A DNA stretch of 64,000 bases from an uncultured Oscillospiraceae bacterium (GCA_934462925.1 CAKSIT010000005.1:121687-185686), one strand, 5' to 3'; numbered from the stretch's first letter, positions 1 through 9,035 are shown. Numbers and translations are program-made. Notes: generated by a model from the sequence alone, not told the origin.

Positions 1-122
1 ATGGGTACATAAACATTCCGATTTGTCCCAGTATAAGTTTGACTTTCATCGAGTATTCACTTCCTTTCACAAAATACCCTGCAGGGTTCGCGCAAAAAGA
101 AAAGTCATTGTTAGCAAAGAAA

Positions 123-362
123 AAGGGACTGCATTATATCAGTCCCTTCAGTCTGTCGAAAAAGTCATTTTTGCCTGCGTATGCGGGCTTTGAAATAACT
201 TTTTTGCCTCGGGCTTCCCGAGGCAAAAAACACTTCTATCCGCACAAGTGTGCGGTTTGACGGCTTGCCGCCAAACCGTGCGCGCAGTGCGGATGTTTCG
301 TCGGAAAACCCCCGTATGGGGTTTTTCGACGGTCTCAAGGGACTGCATTATATCAGTCCCTT
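123..362. repeat. Interspersed repeat copy A between duplicated terminator hairpins
   Basis: A 188-bp unit (149-336) lies between two identical 26-bp copies (123-148 and 337-362) of a terminator-like hairpin, GGGACTG-cattatat-CAGTCCC. The unit has imperfect inverted ends (GTCTGTCGAAAAA on the left, TTTTTCGACGGTCTC on the right) and internal hairpins, including GCCTCGGG-cttc-CCGAGGC type symmetry near 211-229. The same unit occurs inverted at 48611-48811, there also between two copies of a different terminator. It has no coding capacity of its own. It resembles a MITE or REP-like element; the family is unknown. Confidence 0.75.
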
Positions 363-390
363 TCTATAAACGGTAATGTTAAGTCATAGG

Positions 391-882
391 TTAAGTTCTG
401 CTGACGCCGCAAGTAACAGTAAAGGAGTTCTGCTCAAAAATCAGTTGCACCGAAACATAGTATTTGCCGTCTTCAGTCTTAGCCTCAAACTTGTTGTTGC
501 TGTCTGTGTGGGTGTCAAACTTCACGTCGGTAAATATGTCCTTGCACGCTTCGACGTACTTGTCATACTCGCCGTCCTTGTATCCGTCCACCGTAAAGCA
601 ATATATCTTTTCGCCATCGCTTACAACATCGAACGTTGCTTCCTCAAATATCGCTGAAGCGTCAGGCAGCATTCCAGCCAAAGAAACTTCAGCGCTGCTA
701 TCCGTCACTTCAGAAGCACTATCCGCGGCTTCATCCGCAGAATTACCGTCAACCGACGCACTTACCGTAACTTTACTGCTGGAATTATCACCCGCAGAAC
801 CTACATTGCTCTCGCTTTTGTTAGCGCACCCAGCGCACATCAGCAAAGACGCCATAACTGTCATCAAAAAAATCTTCTTCAT
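391..882 (-). CDS. Secreted lipoprotein, function unknown
   Basis: 163-aa protein beginning MKKIFLMTVM, with a signal peptide and a lipobox around LLMCAGC (Cys at about residue 19), then a low-complexity Ser/Ala/Asp/Glu linker (residues 25-75) and a compact C-terminal domain of about 85 residues. It is therefore predicted to be tethered to the outer face of the membrane. I chose the internal ATG at 882 because GGAGG lies 8 nt upstream; the longer frame starting at 897 lacks a site. A strong promoter sits at 1050-1078. The C-terminal domain resembles small domains common in Ruminococcus lipoproteins, but I do not assign a function. It lacks the AATATCAAT word and is probably chromosomal. Confidence 0.85.
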   Translation of the reverse strand: MKKIFLMTVMASLLMCAGCANKSESNVGSAGDNSSSKVTVSASVDGNSADEAADSASEVTDSSAEVSLAGMLPDASAIFEEATFDVVSDGEKIYCFTVDGYKDGEYDKYVEACKDIFTDVKFDTHTDSNNKFEAKTEDGKYYVSVQLIFEQNSFTVTCGVSRT

Positions 883-1049
883 GTACACGTCCTCCATAAA
901 ATATCGTCAACCCCACTAAAACACTCTGGAAAAATTCCCTCCGGAGATTTTTTGAAGACCGCCGCGATAAAGGAGGGGGGGTGCTATTTTGGATACCCTC
1001 CCCCGGGTGTCTTTCTGTAGAAGTGGGTTTGTACAAAGTGCCATAGTGA

Positions 1050-1078
1050 ATTATAGCACAATTCGTGTTTGTTGTCAA
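1050..1078 (-). promoter_or_regulatory. Sigma-A type promoter for the lipoprotein gene
   Basis: Read on the minus strand: TTGACA (1078-1073), a 17-bp spacer, TATAAT (1055-1050). The resulting leader of about 160 nt includes a GC-rich hairpin made of G and C runs near 976-1005. Confidence 0.8.
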
Positions 1079-1080
1079 TT

Positions 1081-1327
1081 CTATTTGCCCAAATGTCCGA
1101 TTTTTAAGCGTATTATATTATACTTTATTTTTTATTATCGTATTAAATAGCAAACAAAAGCGGGCAAATGGGCAAAACGCTGTCAAACCGCATGGTTGAG
1201 CCATTTGCTGGCACTTAACTACAAGCCTTTGTTGGCCAAATGCCCACTTTTGAAATCGAACTCGGTACAAAGAAACCTCTTAATCCAAATTAAAAGTGGG
1301 CAAAAGGCTAGAAATGACCACCTTTTG
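1081..1327. other. Non-coding AT-rich stretch with repeated GGGCAAA/TTTGCCC words
   Basis: No gene is visible. The stretch holds several related words in both orientations: TTTGCCCAAATG at 1084-1095, GGGCAAATGGGCAAAA at 1162-1177, GGCCAAATGCCCAC near 1234-1247 and GTGGGCAAAAGG near 1297-1308. An 11-bp inverted pair, TGCCCACTTTT (1241-1251) and AAAAGTGGGCA (1292-1302), could form a hairpin behind the last minus-strand gene of the element. It may be a terminator, an iteron-like region or the element end; the sequence does not decide. Confidence 0.4.
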
Positions 1328-1540
1328 TTAAGTAAAGCGTTTGCCAGTTTTCTTGTCTATAAGCGAGATTCGTCCCTCAAGTTCAAAACCAGCAAGGTCG
1401 CAAGCGGCAAAGATTATTCTAAGCAACTTGCTGAGCTTTTGTTCTTCGCGCGACAGGTTGCGGAATGCCGCCGACGCTGTCGGGTCTGAGTAACCATGCT
1501 CATTGTGCTTCCCGTCGTTCTTATCGCCCAGTTTAGCCAT
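1328..1540 (-). CDS. Small phage-type protein, unknown function
   Basis: 70 aa, charged, with the pattern DPTASAAFRNLSREEQK followed by a helix and a C-terminal stretch GRISLIDKKTGK. From memory, small proteins of this pattern (DPTA...EE..K.L...GF....RI.L.DKKTG) recur next to replication genes in Firmicutes phages and mobile elements. It starts 1 bp after the stop of the ThyX-like gene and is surely co-transcribed with it. No function is known to me. Confidence 0.75.
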   Translation of the reverse strand: MAKLGDKNDGKHNEHGYSDPTASAAFRNLSREEQKLSKLLRIIFAACDLAGFELEGRISLIDKKTGKRFT

Positions 1541-1541
1541 G

Positions 1542-2213
1542 TCAGTTCACCTCCAACGTAATGAGTTCACTGCAAGGCAGCGTCTTCATCCATTCGCACA
1601 AAGTGACCCATTCAGGCAGTTTGTGGTTATTTCGCTGTCTGTAAATGTTACTTAACGACTCATAAGACAGCGAAATTGTCCTCCTCTGATTGTACGATGA
1701 CGGGAGAAGCTGTATCATGGTATGCCAGTATTCCAGCGACTTAGTCTCCAAATACACTAGCCTCAGGCGGTTCAGCATAGGTATCACGAACCTCTCCAGT
1801 ACGTCTTTTCCCGAGAACATTCTATACGAATCCTGCTCGCGCCAGATACGCTCGTCCGACATGTAGTCGTGCGAGAAATCCGACATAACAAACGGCTTTT
1901 TAGCGATACGGTGCATGGTGGAGCAGGAATTCGACACCGTACCCACCTTGTACGTATCGAACTGCTTCCACCAGTACAGGGGTGCATTTATGGTGACCCA
2001 TACGTACATCATACGACGAAACTTCGCATGCTCAGGCGTCAGCGCCGACAGCTTTCTCATGAGCTGTCTGTCGTTCTCTCCCAGCACGAAGCCCTCGTTC
2101 TCATCAAACTCGCTGTCCGAGCTATTCCAGCTGTTGTGTGGATTCCTCATTCCCTGAATGACCATTCTGTACTGCTCAGGCGATAGGTTTACCGCCTCAA
2201 TGATTTCTAACAT
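1542..2213 (-). CDS. ThyX-like phage protein (distant thymidylate synthase relative)
   Basis: 223 aa. It carries the stretch APLYWWKQFDTYKVGTVSNS (residues about 96-115) followed by STMHRIAKKPF, and later YNQRRTISLSYESLSNIYR and NNHKLPEW. This set is typical of a protein family found in many Firmicutes phages that is usually described as distantly related to flavin-dependent thymidylate synthase ThyX. The canonical RHR-type ThyX motif is not clearly present, so catalytic activity is uncertain. A nucleotide or DNA-modification role in the element is plausible. Unlike all genes from 2.5 kb onward, this gene contains no AATATCA word. Confidence 0.6.
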   Translation of the reverse strand: MLEIIEAVNLSPEQYRMVIQGMRNPHNSWNSSDSEFDENEGFVLGENDRQLMRKLSALTPEHAKFRRMMYVWVTINAPLYWWKQFDTYKVGTVSNSCSTMHRIAKKPFVMSDFSHDYMSDERIWREQDSYRMFSGKDVLERFVIPMLNRLRLVYLETKSLEYWHTMIQLLPSSYNQRRTISLSYESLSNIYRQRNNHKLPEWVTLCEWMKTLPCSELITLEVN

Positions 2214-2224
2214 TGCAATTCCTC

Positions 2225-2259
2225 CAAAAAAGAAAAGGACCGTTACAGTTACGGTCCTT
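2225..2259 (-). terminator. Rho-independent terminator after the Cys-rich small gene
   Basis: Perfect 9-bp stem AAGGACCGT / ACGGTCCTT (2235-2243, 2251-2259) with a 7-nt loop, followed on the minus strand by a T-rich tract (TTTTCTTTTTT). It separates the replication cluster from the ThyX-like pair. Confidence 0.85.
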
Positions 2260-2285
2260 ACAAAATATTATGTCGTTATAGAATT

Positions 2286-2495
2286 TTAGACGCTTCTTCT
2301 GACGGATGCAAGCGTTTTTCTGACATATATGTCGCACTGCTTTTTGCATCCGGGATACTCTCGGCAGCCGCACATATTGCACATTACCTCTGCTCGTCCG
2401 AGGTTTGGAATCTCCTGATACTCCTGTCGGCATTCCAGCTTCCATGTGCCGTCTTTCTGTTTAACCGGTTCTGCCACGTCAACTTTGATTTTCAC
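2286..2495 (-). CDS. Small cysteine-rich protein
   Basis: 69 aa with a C-terminal cluster CNMCGCREYPGCKKQC that could bind zinc or an iron-sulfur cluster. Start ATG/GTG region follows GAGGAGG. A copy of the AATATCAAT word (2512-2520) lies just upstream of its ribosome site. Function unknown; it is likely a structural or regulatory metal-binding mini-protein of the element. Confidence 0.7.
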   Translation of the reverse strand: MKIKVDVAEPVKQKDGTWKLECRQEYQEIPNLGRAEVMCNMCGCREYPGCKKQCDIYVRKTLASVRRSV

Positions 2496-2557
2496 ACAAC
2501 CACCTCCTCAAAATATCAATAGGCTATCTTTAACTACATTATAACACAGACAACGCA

Positions 2558-2585
2558 AAAAGTAAAGGGCTTGTTACAGCCCCTT
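2558..2585 (-). terminator. Terminator behind the 63-aa gene
   Basis: Stem AAGGGGCT / AGCCCTT on the minus strand (2565-2571 with 2578-2585), followed by TTACTTTTTG. Confidence 0.65.
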
Positions 2586-2607
2586 ACCCTGTCATGGACA
2601 GATTGTG

Positions 2608-2799
2608 CTATGAAATCATGCACGCATACCGCATTTTCAACTCGTTATAAAGTATGTCGTCGATGTCGACCCATATATGAAATACGATATGTCCTTTCTT
2701 ATTGAATGTTGTGCTGAACCTACCGTTTAATCCATATGAACTCAACAGCCGTATGCACTCGCCGAGCTGACGATTGCTGGTAGCAATAAATTCTTTCAT
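2608..2799 (-). CDS. Hypothetical 63-aa protein
   Basis: Starts MKEFIATSNRQLGECIRLLS. The start at 2799 is chosen because AAAGGAGG lies 8-10 nt upstream; the longer open frame to 2916 overlaps the helicase gene out of frame and has no site. A single compact alpha/beta domain is likely. No family recognised. Confidence 0.65.
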   Translation of the reverse strand: MKEFIATSNRQLGECIRLLSSYGLNGRFSTTFNKKGHIVFHIWVDIDDILYNELKMRYACMIS

Positions 2800-2830
2800 A
2801 GATTTTACCTCCTTTCCGTAAAATGAGTTG

Positions 2831-4042
2831 CTATTTATGCGTATTGACAAACCGCCCGATATTGAAGTCTTTCTTAGCCCCGAGCGCCCTCGATATTGAA
2901 ATATCAATGGAAGCATGGGACTTCAGATGGTAAAAATATAAATCGTAGAACGGCGTGTTGAGCCTGTCTATCCTGCCGCTCGCCTGCTCCATGACCTTGT
3001 AGCTGTAAGTCTGCGAGTAAAATATAATGGTGTCCGTTCTGATACAGTTCCACCCCTCGCAGCCTGCCGTGTATTGCACGAGATAAACCCAGCTATCCCC
3101 CTCGGGGACGGGCTGATGTTTGTGTCCGTTCCATTCGGAAATATCAATTTTCTCGGGGTAGGGCAGATTCTTCAGAATATCAAGCTCGTAGTCAAAGTTG
3201 TAAAATATAATTACCTTGCGGTGCTTTTTCAGAATATCAATGACCTCCCTCCCCCGGGAGGGGTCGGAATTCACGACTCTCCGCAGAGCAAAGCATAACT
3301 CGCCGCCCGTTTCAAGCGGCCTGTCTTCCCAGATATTCCACCTCCTCTTAAAAATATCTTTGTAGACCGCAGGGTCGTATTCGGTGAAAATATCAATGTG
3401 GTTGGCTTTTGTATTCCGCTTGAAGTCCATATCCACAAGAATCGAGTCCCTCAGCCGAATAAGCCGCCCCGTGTTGATATATCGGTCCACCTTGGGGAAC
3501 TTGACTCGCGGGTTAAATATCACATGCTCCCGCACAAACTCGGTCCTGTTCTTGTAGAACCCGTTCGCAAGGAACACGGGAATATAATCCTGCCATGAAT
3601 CCCCCGGGGTGGCAGACAGTAATATCCAGTCGTTGCTCTTAGCAATTTTCAGGAACGATTTCACCCACTCGCCGCGCCCCACGACCCGCTGCTCGTCAAA
3701 TATAAAGAACGCGCCCTCCGCGTCCGTGTACTTGCCGATGTTGTTCCATGAGTCGATAATCACTTTGTGTGCGTAAATATCAATATTCCTGTCGGGGGAA
3801 ATGAGGAAGGGCGCACATTCGCCCTCCCATTCCAGTGTGTCCCTCTTTCTCGCTGTGGTAATGACCACAAGGTCCTGCGGCGGGTCTGACATCGGAAAAT
3901 ATCCATCGCCCAGCTCTCCGCCGTTCTTCATGAAGTAGTAAGCAAGCGCCGTGCGGGATTTCCCCGAACCAACGCCCCCGCAGAGTATGCAGCCGTTCTT
4001 CATTTTTTTCACAGCCTCAAGCTGATAATCGTAGAGTTCCAT
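2831..4042 (-). CDS. SF2 (SNF2/DEAD-like) helicase of phage type
   Basis: 403 aa. Walker A is GGVGSGKSRT (residues about 18-27); motif II is FIFDEQR (about 113-119), a variant of DEAD/DEAH; motif III is LLSATPGDSWQDYIPVF; the C-terminal RecA domain ends with motif VI ASGRIDRLNTPFYDLYFYH. The spacing is that of the compact phage SNF2-like helicases that accompany phage primases and polymerases. It should use ATP to remodel or unwind DNA during replication or recombination. Around 17 copies of the AATAT word lie in this gene, in all three codon frames. Confidence 0.88.
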   Translation of the reverse strand: MELYDYQLEAVKKMKNGCILCGGVGSGKSRTALAYYFMKNGGELGDGYFPMSDPPQDLVVITTARKRDTLEWEGECAPFLISPDRNIDIYAHKVIIDSWNNIGKYTDAEGAFFIFDEQRVVGRGEWVKSFLKIAKSNDWILLSATPGDSWQDYIPVFLANGFYKNRTEFVREHVIFNPRVKFPKVDRYINTGRLIRLRDSILVDMDFKRNTKANHIDIFTEYDPAVYKDIFKRRWNIWEDRPLETGGELCFALRRVVNSDPSRGREVIDILKKHRKVIIFYNFDYELDILKNLPYPEKIDISEWNGHKHQPVPEGDSWVYLVQYTAGCEGWNCIRTDTIIFYSQTYSYKVMEQASGRIDRLNTPFYDLYFYHLKSHASIDISISRALGAKKDFNIGRFVNTHK

Positions 4043-4045
4043 AGC

Positions 4046-4321
4046 CTATTCCATAACCCTCATTGTTGTCTTGTCGTGAGAAGCGTTGGTTTCGACCAGT
4101 ATATTCGTTCCGTCGGGAAGTATATACAGCGCCGCTATAGCTCCGCCCTCGGCCGCATGACGGTCGTTGACCTCGCAAATACCATACGGAGCGTCGCCCC
4201 AGTCGCCGCGAACGTATCTCAGCAGAATATCACTGACCGCGTCACGGAAAGCGTCATTTGTTCCGACCCTCTGCTGAATATCAATGCTCTGTTCCAGCGT
4301 TCCGATGTCAAAGGATATCAT
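4046..4321 (-). CDS. Hypothetical 91-aa protein
   Basis: Begins MISFDIGTLEQSIDIQQR. Start at 4321 chosen because GGGGGAGG lies 7 nt upstream; its start region overlaps the stop of the preceding gene by the ATGA arrangement. Content suggests a small alpha/beta protein with a C-terminal beta-rich half. No family recognised. The SIDI tripeptide region is one of the places where the AATATCAAT word is read as I-D-I. Confidence 0.65.
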   Translation of the reverse strand: MISFDIGTLEQSIDIQQRVGTNDAFRDAVSDILLRYVRGDWGDAPYGICEVNDRHAAEGGAIAALYILPDGTNILVETNASHDKTTMRVME

Positions 4322-4323
4322 TG

Positions 4324-4779
4324 TCATTCCTCCCCCGCAAAGCGGTCGACTTTCTGTGTCACGCACATAGCCTGAAGATACGCGCTGCGCCCCGTTTCGC
4401 CGTTGACTTCCCAGTTGTAAGGGCGAATATCAAGACTCACCGAGAGAATATCAATGTTATCAAGCACCCCTATGGTATCTTCGTCGAGCTTGTTCTTTGC
4501 GCCGTTTGTCCTGAGGTAAACCGCAGGACCATACTCGTTGAATTTAAGCTTTACCTTGAGGTAGCGGAACGGGTCTTCGCCCTCCTCGCGGGGTGGCTTT
4601 ATCGTAACGTTCCAGCCGCGCTCGATAAGCTCGTTCGCAATATCATTATCGGGTATAACGACCGCGAAGTTGCGGTCGCCCTCGCGGTTGTACTTGCCCG
4701 CCGCGCCTGAGAAGTTGCGGAAGATGACCTTAGCGTCGTCTATCTGTAAAATATCATTGGGTGCGTATGTAATGTTCAT
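4324..4779 (-). CDS. Probable ssDNA-binding-like (OB-fold) replication protein
   Basis: 151 aa. Recognisable stretches: DAKVIFRNFSGAAGKYNREG near the N-terminus, FAVVIPDNDIANELIERGWN, then a beta-rich segment ending LDIRPYNWEVNGETGRSAYL. Proteins of this pattern occur beside phage polymerases and helicases and are usually regarded as OB-fold, SSB-like; I assign this from pattern and from its place between the two helicase/polymerase genes, not from a decisive motif. AAGGAG ribosome site upstream, with a copy of the AATATCAAT word (4798) just before it. Confidence 0.5.
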   Translation of the reverse strand: MNITYAPNDILQIDDAKVIFRNFSGAAGKYNREGDRNFAVVIPDNDIANELIERGWNVTIKPPREEGEDPFRYLKVKLKFNEYGPAVYLRTNGAKNKLDEDTIGVLDNIDILSVSLDIRPYNWEVNGETGRSAYLQAMCVTQKVDRFAGEE

Positions 4780-4808
4780 GGTTTTACTCCTTTTTGAAAT
4801 ATCAATGC

Positions 4809-7800
4809 TCAGAACGGGTAAATATCATACCCGAGCTTGCAATACATGTCGTGTTCATTGTCCGTAAAGTTTGCACATCCCGTGCACATAAATCTGCCGC
4901 AGGGCATACCGTGCGGGCAGGTGTCCTCAGGCGGCCAGTTTCCCTGCGCCTTTGGGACAGGCTCGTCCGAAACGAACTGCTCAAAGTCCCCGTATTCGGA
5001 TATCGCCTCGACTGCCTTGTTCACAAGGTTGTCGTAGTAGGTCCTGTCAATATCAGCCTCCTTTCCAAGCTGCTTTACCATCTCCGCCTCAAGCCAGCGG
5101 TAGTCCTTAGCGCCCCCCACAGAAGAATATCTTCCGTCGCTCTCGCGCAGAAGCACGCCGCCTCCGCAGCCCGCCTTTATCGGGCAGAACTGCCCCACCT
5201 TGCCTATAAAGTGGTAGGAGTGTCCCTGTGCAATGCGCTCGTCAAGCTCCTCGTCCGAAATATCAATAAACCTGTTCAGCAGCTCGCTTTCCTTTCGTGT
5301 GAGTTTCTCTGACTTCTTCTGCAGCGACTTTACCGCTTCGTATTCGGAAATATCAGGCAGTCCCTCGTTCATGTCAAGGTACATCGCTCCGCTGCTCACC
5401 GACTTTGTTTCACACATATCGCCGAAGCAAATATCATCCTTGGTAAACAGCTTCTTGAACACATACGGCACCTGAAACTGCGTGCCTGTCGCAGTCCATT
5501 CGCCCGGGTGCTTCTTGTTGCCCTTGCAAATATCTTTTTCGCTGTTGACGTATTCCTCGCCGTAAATATCAATGCAGCGCTCCACCGTGGCATACTTTGC
5601 AATATAAACCGCGTCGTTCACAAGACACATACGGTCGTATGTAGCCTCATGTTCAAAGTTGTAGCCGTAAAGCCTGCCGTATTCCTGCACGAAAGCGATA
5701 ATATCAGGCGTAGCATTCGGTATCTTGATAGAGTCCGTCTTGATGTGCGCCACAACGAACCCGCGTTCCTGAACCTCGTGCTTGAGGTTCACCATAAACA
5801 GCGCCCCTCTCTTTGCCACGATATTGTCCACATTGCGAATATCACGGAACGGATTGTCGAACTTCGCCGCTGTAAGCCCGTAAACCGAATTTATGGCGAT
5901 TTTCAGCGCCTGCGCCAAGTCGTCCGCCGAGGATTCGTCCCCGAGATACTTCGCAAGCACTCCACCCAGCATTGAGCGCGCCTTGTCGAAGCCCTTGTGT
6001 TTTATCGCAAGGCGCGTGTTCAGAATATCATTGAACCGCGCCGTATATTCGTCGCCGAACAAGTTCTCTGCAACAACGCTCGACGGGTGCATTGAAGAAA
6101 TATCAAGCAGCGCGACGTCGCCGTAAATACCCGGCGTCGCAAAGACATATCCGCCCTCGCCTACTTCCTCGCCGCGGTAGGTGGACACTCCCTTTTCATA
6201 AGAATATCCGGGAAATAACGGTCGACCTTCCGCGTCAAAGACTGTCCATTCGTCGACCCTCGTGCGAATATCAGTCACAGGGATATCCCCGCCCATAAAG
6301 CGGTAGTTGAACTTATCCTGCGGCTTGCGGTTTCCGCCGAATATAATTTGAGTGGTGAGTGAATTGGTAGTGTCGTTCACCGTCATTCCCGCAATATCAG
6401 CCAGCACCTGCCGCGCCGTAAAGTCTGCTTTTCTCGCGTTGAATACCGCCTCCGTCGCAAGAACGTCGTTGTCACAGTATGTCGCCACCTTGTCCCACAT
6501 ATATTCGGGGACAGGCTTGTCCCATGGCAGCCCCAGCTCCTGATGATGTATCCCAAGCTCTATCTCGAACTTTTTCAGCGACTGCTTCTTGCTCGAAAAA
6601 TCATACACATCCGTGTAGGACAGGTTGTACGCCTCCCCGAAGAAGCCCTTGCCCTCGTTGATGATTTTCTGCGACAGCTCGTAAAGCTGCGGAATATCAT
6701 AGCCCATGAGTCTTGCGTACAGCATATGATTATCATAACGCCTACAGTTGAACCCTATCAGCTTGTACCGTAAAAGCGCCTCGATATCAGCGGGCTTCGG
6801 ATTTATCATACGAACGACCCTGTTTTCCTCGCCCGCTTTTTTCCAGCTCACGAGAAACAGATTCGGAAACACCTCGACGTCGAAGAATATCAATATTTCG
6901 TCGTCTGCGGAAATATCAGGCGCGCTCGGTTCAGCCGACCTGAACTTCATCTTGGAAACCATCTTCAGGCAGTAGTCGGCGTTGTTGGTACTCTGCGCCG
7001 CAAACGCCAGAATATCATTCTGCATATCCGACACGTCATACCCCTTGCCGCTCTCGTACATATCCTCAAGCCCCTTAAATATAAAGTCGATGCTCGGTTT
7101 GGTGTTGGCATGGTACTCTTTCCTTAAGTTGCGCTTGATGAACGTACGCAGGGAACGTTCATTGATAAGCCCCTTAAAGTCTATCACATTCCTCTCTCCT
7201 TTCAAAGGCAGCCCCGAGCCTATCTCGGCAATAGGCAGGCTGTTGCATTCCGTCAGTTTTCGCCGCAAAGAGCTTTTGCCCGTAAATATCTTTATCTCAA
7301 CATGGTCGTCAAAGACTCTGCTGAGCCTAGATACATCGCCCGTGTAAATATAATGCAGGTGAATACCCTCTCCGCTCTTGCTGAGCTCCGCATATGTGGG
7401 CGGAAACTCCGAAGCCGCTTTCATGTTCAGCTCGCGCGACTTTTTGCCGTCCGCTCCGCGAATATCAAAGTCAACAACGATATGCTGCGGATTCGATATC
7501 TTTACGTAATGAAGCCTGCGCGTGTCAATATCAGCAAGCGTAGTAGTAACGTCGCCCCACTTCTTCACGGGAATATCATTCTCGTTCGCATACTGCGCAG
7601 GGCAGTCGCTGCAAATATCATCGAACACCGATGAAGCGCCGTCAAATATCAGCCAGCTTTCCTGCTTCGGCGGCTCGGTCTTTGAAGGCTTTTCCATCCC
7701 GACCTCGAACCTGTCCGTGCGGAATCCCCTGTACAGACTGCGCACCCTTGAGCCGTCCTCGGTCACGCAGCGCTCGGAGTATTCGCGGAAGTAGTTCTTA

Positions 7801-9005
7801 AGCTCCTCCTTGAACACTCTCTGCGAGTACGGGTACGAAACCTTGGTATCCTCGCACCACGTCTTGTATCTCTCCCACGCCGAGCGCAGCGTTGTCGAAT
7901 CGTCCTTTAGGAACACACTGTACGCGTCGAGAATATAATTGTAGAAGTCGTTTGAAGCGCCCATCATCGCAGTCGGGATATAGTCGTCAAAATATCCGGG
8001 GTCGGCAAGGTAGACCTCCCTGCAGTGATAGGCGATTCCGCTCAGCTCAAAGGATATCTTTTTTCGCAGCGAGCGATACTCCGCCGACGGAATCTTGTTG
8101 CCTGTCGGCGAAATATCAATAAGTCTTCTGATAAGACCCGACTTTGCGTCGGTTATTCTCACAGGCTTGTTCGTACCCATAAAGAGGAAGCACTTGAACG
8201 AGTTGGCATACGCCGACTTGAATTTCTCGTTGACTGTCATCAGCTCGTGAGAAACAAGACTGTTCAGGCGCGTATTGTCCTCAATGTGGGATAAGTCGCC
8301 GTCATGCTGTATGGCGACCAGCGGGTTCGTCTTGAACGCCTCCAGTGCAAACGCGTTGGAGGATGAACCCAGCGCTCTTGCGTCAAACACCGTGTAATAT
8401 CCGTCAAACAGCATCTCTATGATGTGCAGTACGGTCGATTTACCCGTACCTGCCGCTCCATAAAGCACTGCAAACTTCTGTATATTCTTTGAATCACCCG
8501 TGACAATAGCCCCGATAGCCCATTCTATCTTCCTGCGTTCCTCCGCAGAATATAAAACGGACATCAGCCTGTCGTACGCGCTGATGTCGCCCTTGACAAG
8601 AGGATAAGACAGCCGCTTGCTGGAGTAATCGCTCCGCTCGTACGGGTCGCCCGAAAATATAATTTTCTCGTCCAGCATATGAAAGCTGTCGCGCATCTGC
8701 TTCTGACAGTATTTGTGCCAGCAGTCTATCATGCCCGAGCTGCTGTCCCACATATGCAGGACTCTCACATTGCACCCCTCGAAGCGCGAGCGGTTCTCCT
8801 CAGAATATCCATCCAGCTCCCGGTCGATAAGCCGGAGAACGTCCTGTTCGTTCGTGGACCACATACCTCGGTCTTCCACCCATACCGCATAAAAATCCCC
8901 GCCGCGAATCATGAGGTCAGCAGGCGTTTTTATGATGAATTTCGGGTATATCTCGACTATTCCTTGCTTCGGACTTCTGGTCGATACCATCATAAAATCC
9001 AGCAC
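4809..9005 (-). CDS. Fused SF3 helicase, AEP-like primase and family-B DNA polymerase
   Basis: 1398 aa. Residue numbers count from the upstream GTG at 9014; I prefer GTG 9005 as start because AAAGGAGG lies 8 nt before it. N-terminal D5/P4-type SF3 helicase: Walker A GAAGTGKS (186-193), sensor FMGTNKPV (278-285), arginine finger region GLIRRLIDI (293-301). Middle AEP-type primase: VVDFDIR (513-519), SGEGIHLHY (547-555), HVEIKIF (571-577). C-terminal PolB: ExoI FFDVEVF (710-716), ExoII FNCRRYDN (755-762), ExoIII YCDND (846-850), motif A DISSMHPS (971-978), motif B KIAINSVYG (1038-1046), motif C IKTDSIKI (1091-1098), then a KxY-like AKY. The C-terminus holds a Cys cluster (CPHGMPCGRFMCTGC). One polypeptide thus carries unwinding, priming, synthesis and proofreading. 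Motif C has Lys where DTDS normally has its first Asp; the metal-binding second Asp remains. Some 37 AATAT words lie inside. Confidence 0.9.
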   Translation of the reverse strand: MLDFMMVSTRSPKQGIVEIYPKFIIKTPADLMIRGGDFYAVWVEDRGMWSTNEQDVLRLIDRELDGYSEENRSRFEGCNVRVLHMWDSSSGMIDCWHKYCQKQMRDSFHMLDEKIIFSGDPYERSDYSSKRLSYPLVKGDISAYDRLMSVLYSAEERRKIEWAIGAIVTGDSKNIQKFAVLYGAAGTGKSTVLHIIEMLFDGYYTVFDARALGSSSNAFALEAFKTNPLVAIQHDGDLSHIEDNTRLNSLVSHELMTVNEKFKSAYANSFKCFLFMGTNKPVRITDAKSGLIRRLIDISPTGNKIPSAEYRSLRKKISFELSGIAYHCREVYLADPGYFDDYIPTAMMGASNDFYNYILDAYSVFLKDDSTTLRSAWERYKTWCEDTKVSYPYSQRVFKEELKNYFREYSERCVTEDGSRVRSLYRGFRTDRFEVGMEKPSKTEPPKQESWLIFDGASSVFDDICSDCPAQYANENDIPVKKWGDVTTTLADIDTRRLHYVKISNPQHIVVDFDIRGADGKKSRELNMKAASEFPPTYAELSKSGEGIHLHYIYTGDVSRLSRVFDDHVEIKIFTGKSSLRRKLTECNSLPIAEIGSGLPLKGERNVIDFKGLINERSLRTFIKRNLRKEYHANTKPSIDFIFKGLEDMYESGKGYDVSDMQNDILAFAAQSTNNADYCLKMVSKMKFRSAEPSAPDISADDEILIFFDVEVFPNLFLVSWKKAGEENRVVRMINPKPADIEALLRYKLIGFNCRRYDNHMLYARLMGYDIPQLYELSQKIINEGKGFFGEAYNLSYTDVYDFSSKKQSLKKFEIELGIHHQELGLPWDKPVPEYMWDKVATYCDNDVLATEAVFNARKADFTARQVLADIAGMTVNDTTNSLTTQIIFGGNRKPQDKFNYRFMGGDIPVTDIRTRVDEWTVFDAEGRPLFPGYSYEKGVSTYRGEEVGEGGYVFATPGIYGDVALLDISSMHPSSVVAENLFGDEYTARFNDILNTRLAIKHKGFDKARSMLGGVLAKYLGDESSADDLAQALKIAINSVYGLTAAKFDNPFRDIRNVDNIVAKRGALFMVNLKHEVQERGFVVAHIKTDSIKIPNATPDIIAFVQEYGRLYGYNFEHEATYDRMCLVNDAVYIAKYATVERCIDIYGEEYVNSEKDICKGNKKHPGEWTATGTQFQVPYVFKKLFTKDDICFGDMCETKSVSSGAMYLDMNEGLPDISEYEAVKSLQKKSEKLTRKESELLNRFIDISDEELDERIAQGHSYHFIGKVGQFCPIKAGCGGGVLLRESDGRYSSVGGAKDYRWLEAEMVKQLGKEADIDRTYYDNLVNKAVEAISEYGDFEQFVSDEPVPKAQGNWPPEDTCPHGMPCGRFMCTGCANFTDNEHDMYCKLGYDIYPF

Positions 9006-9035
9006 CGCCGCCACCTCCTTTCCGTTTTGAGAATA

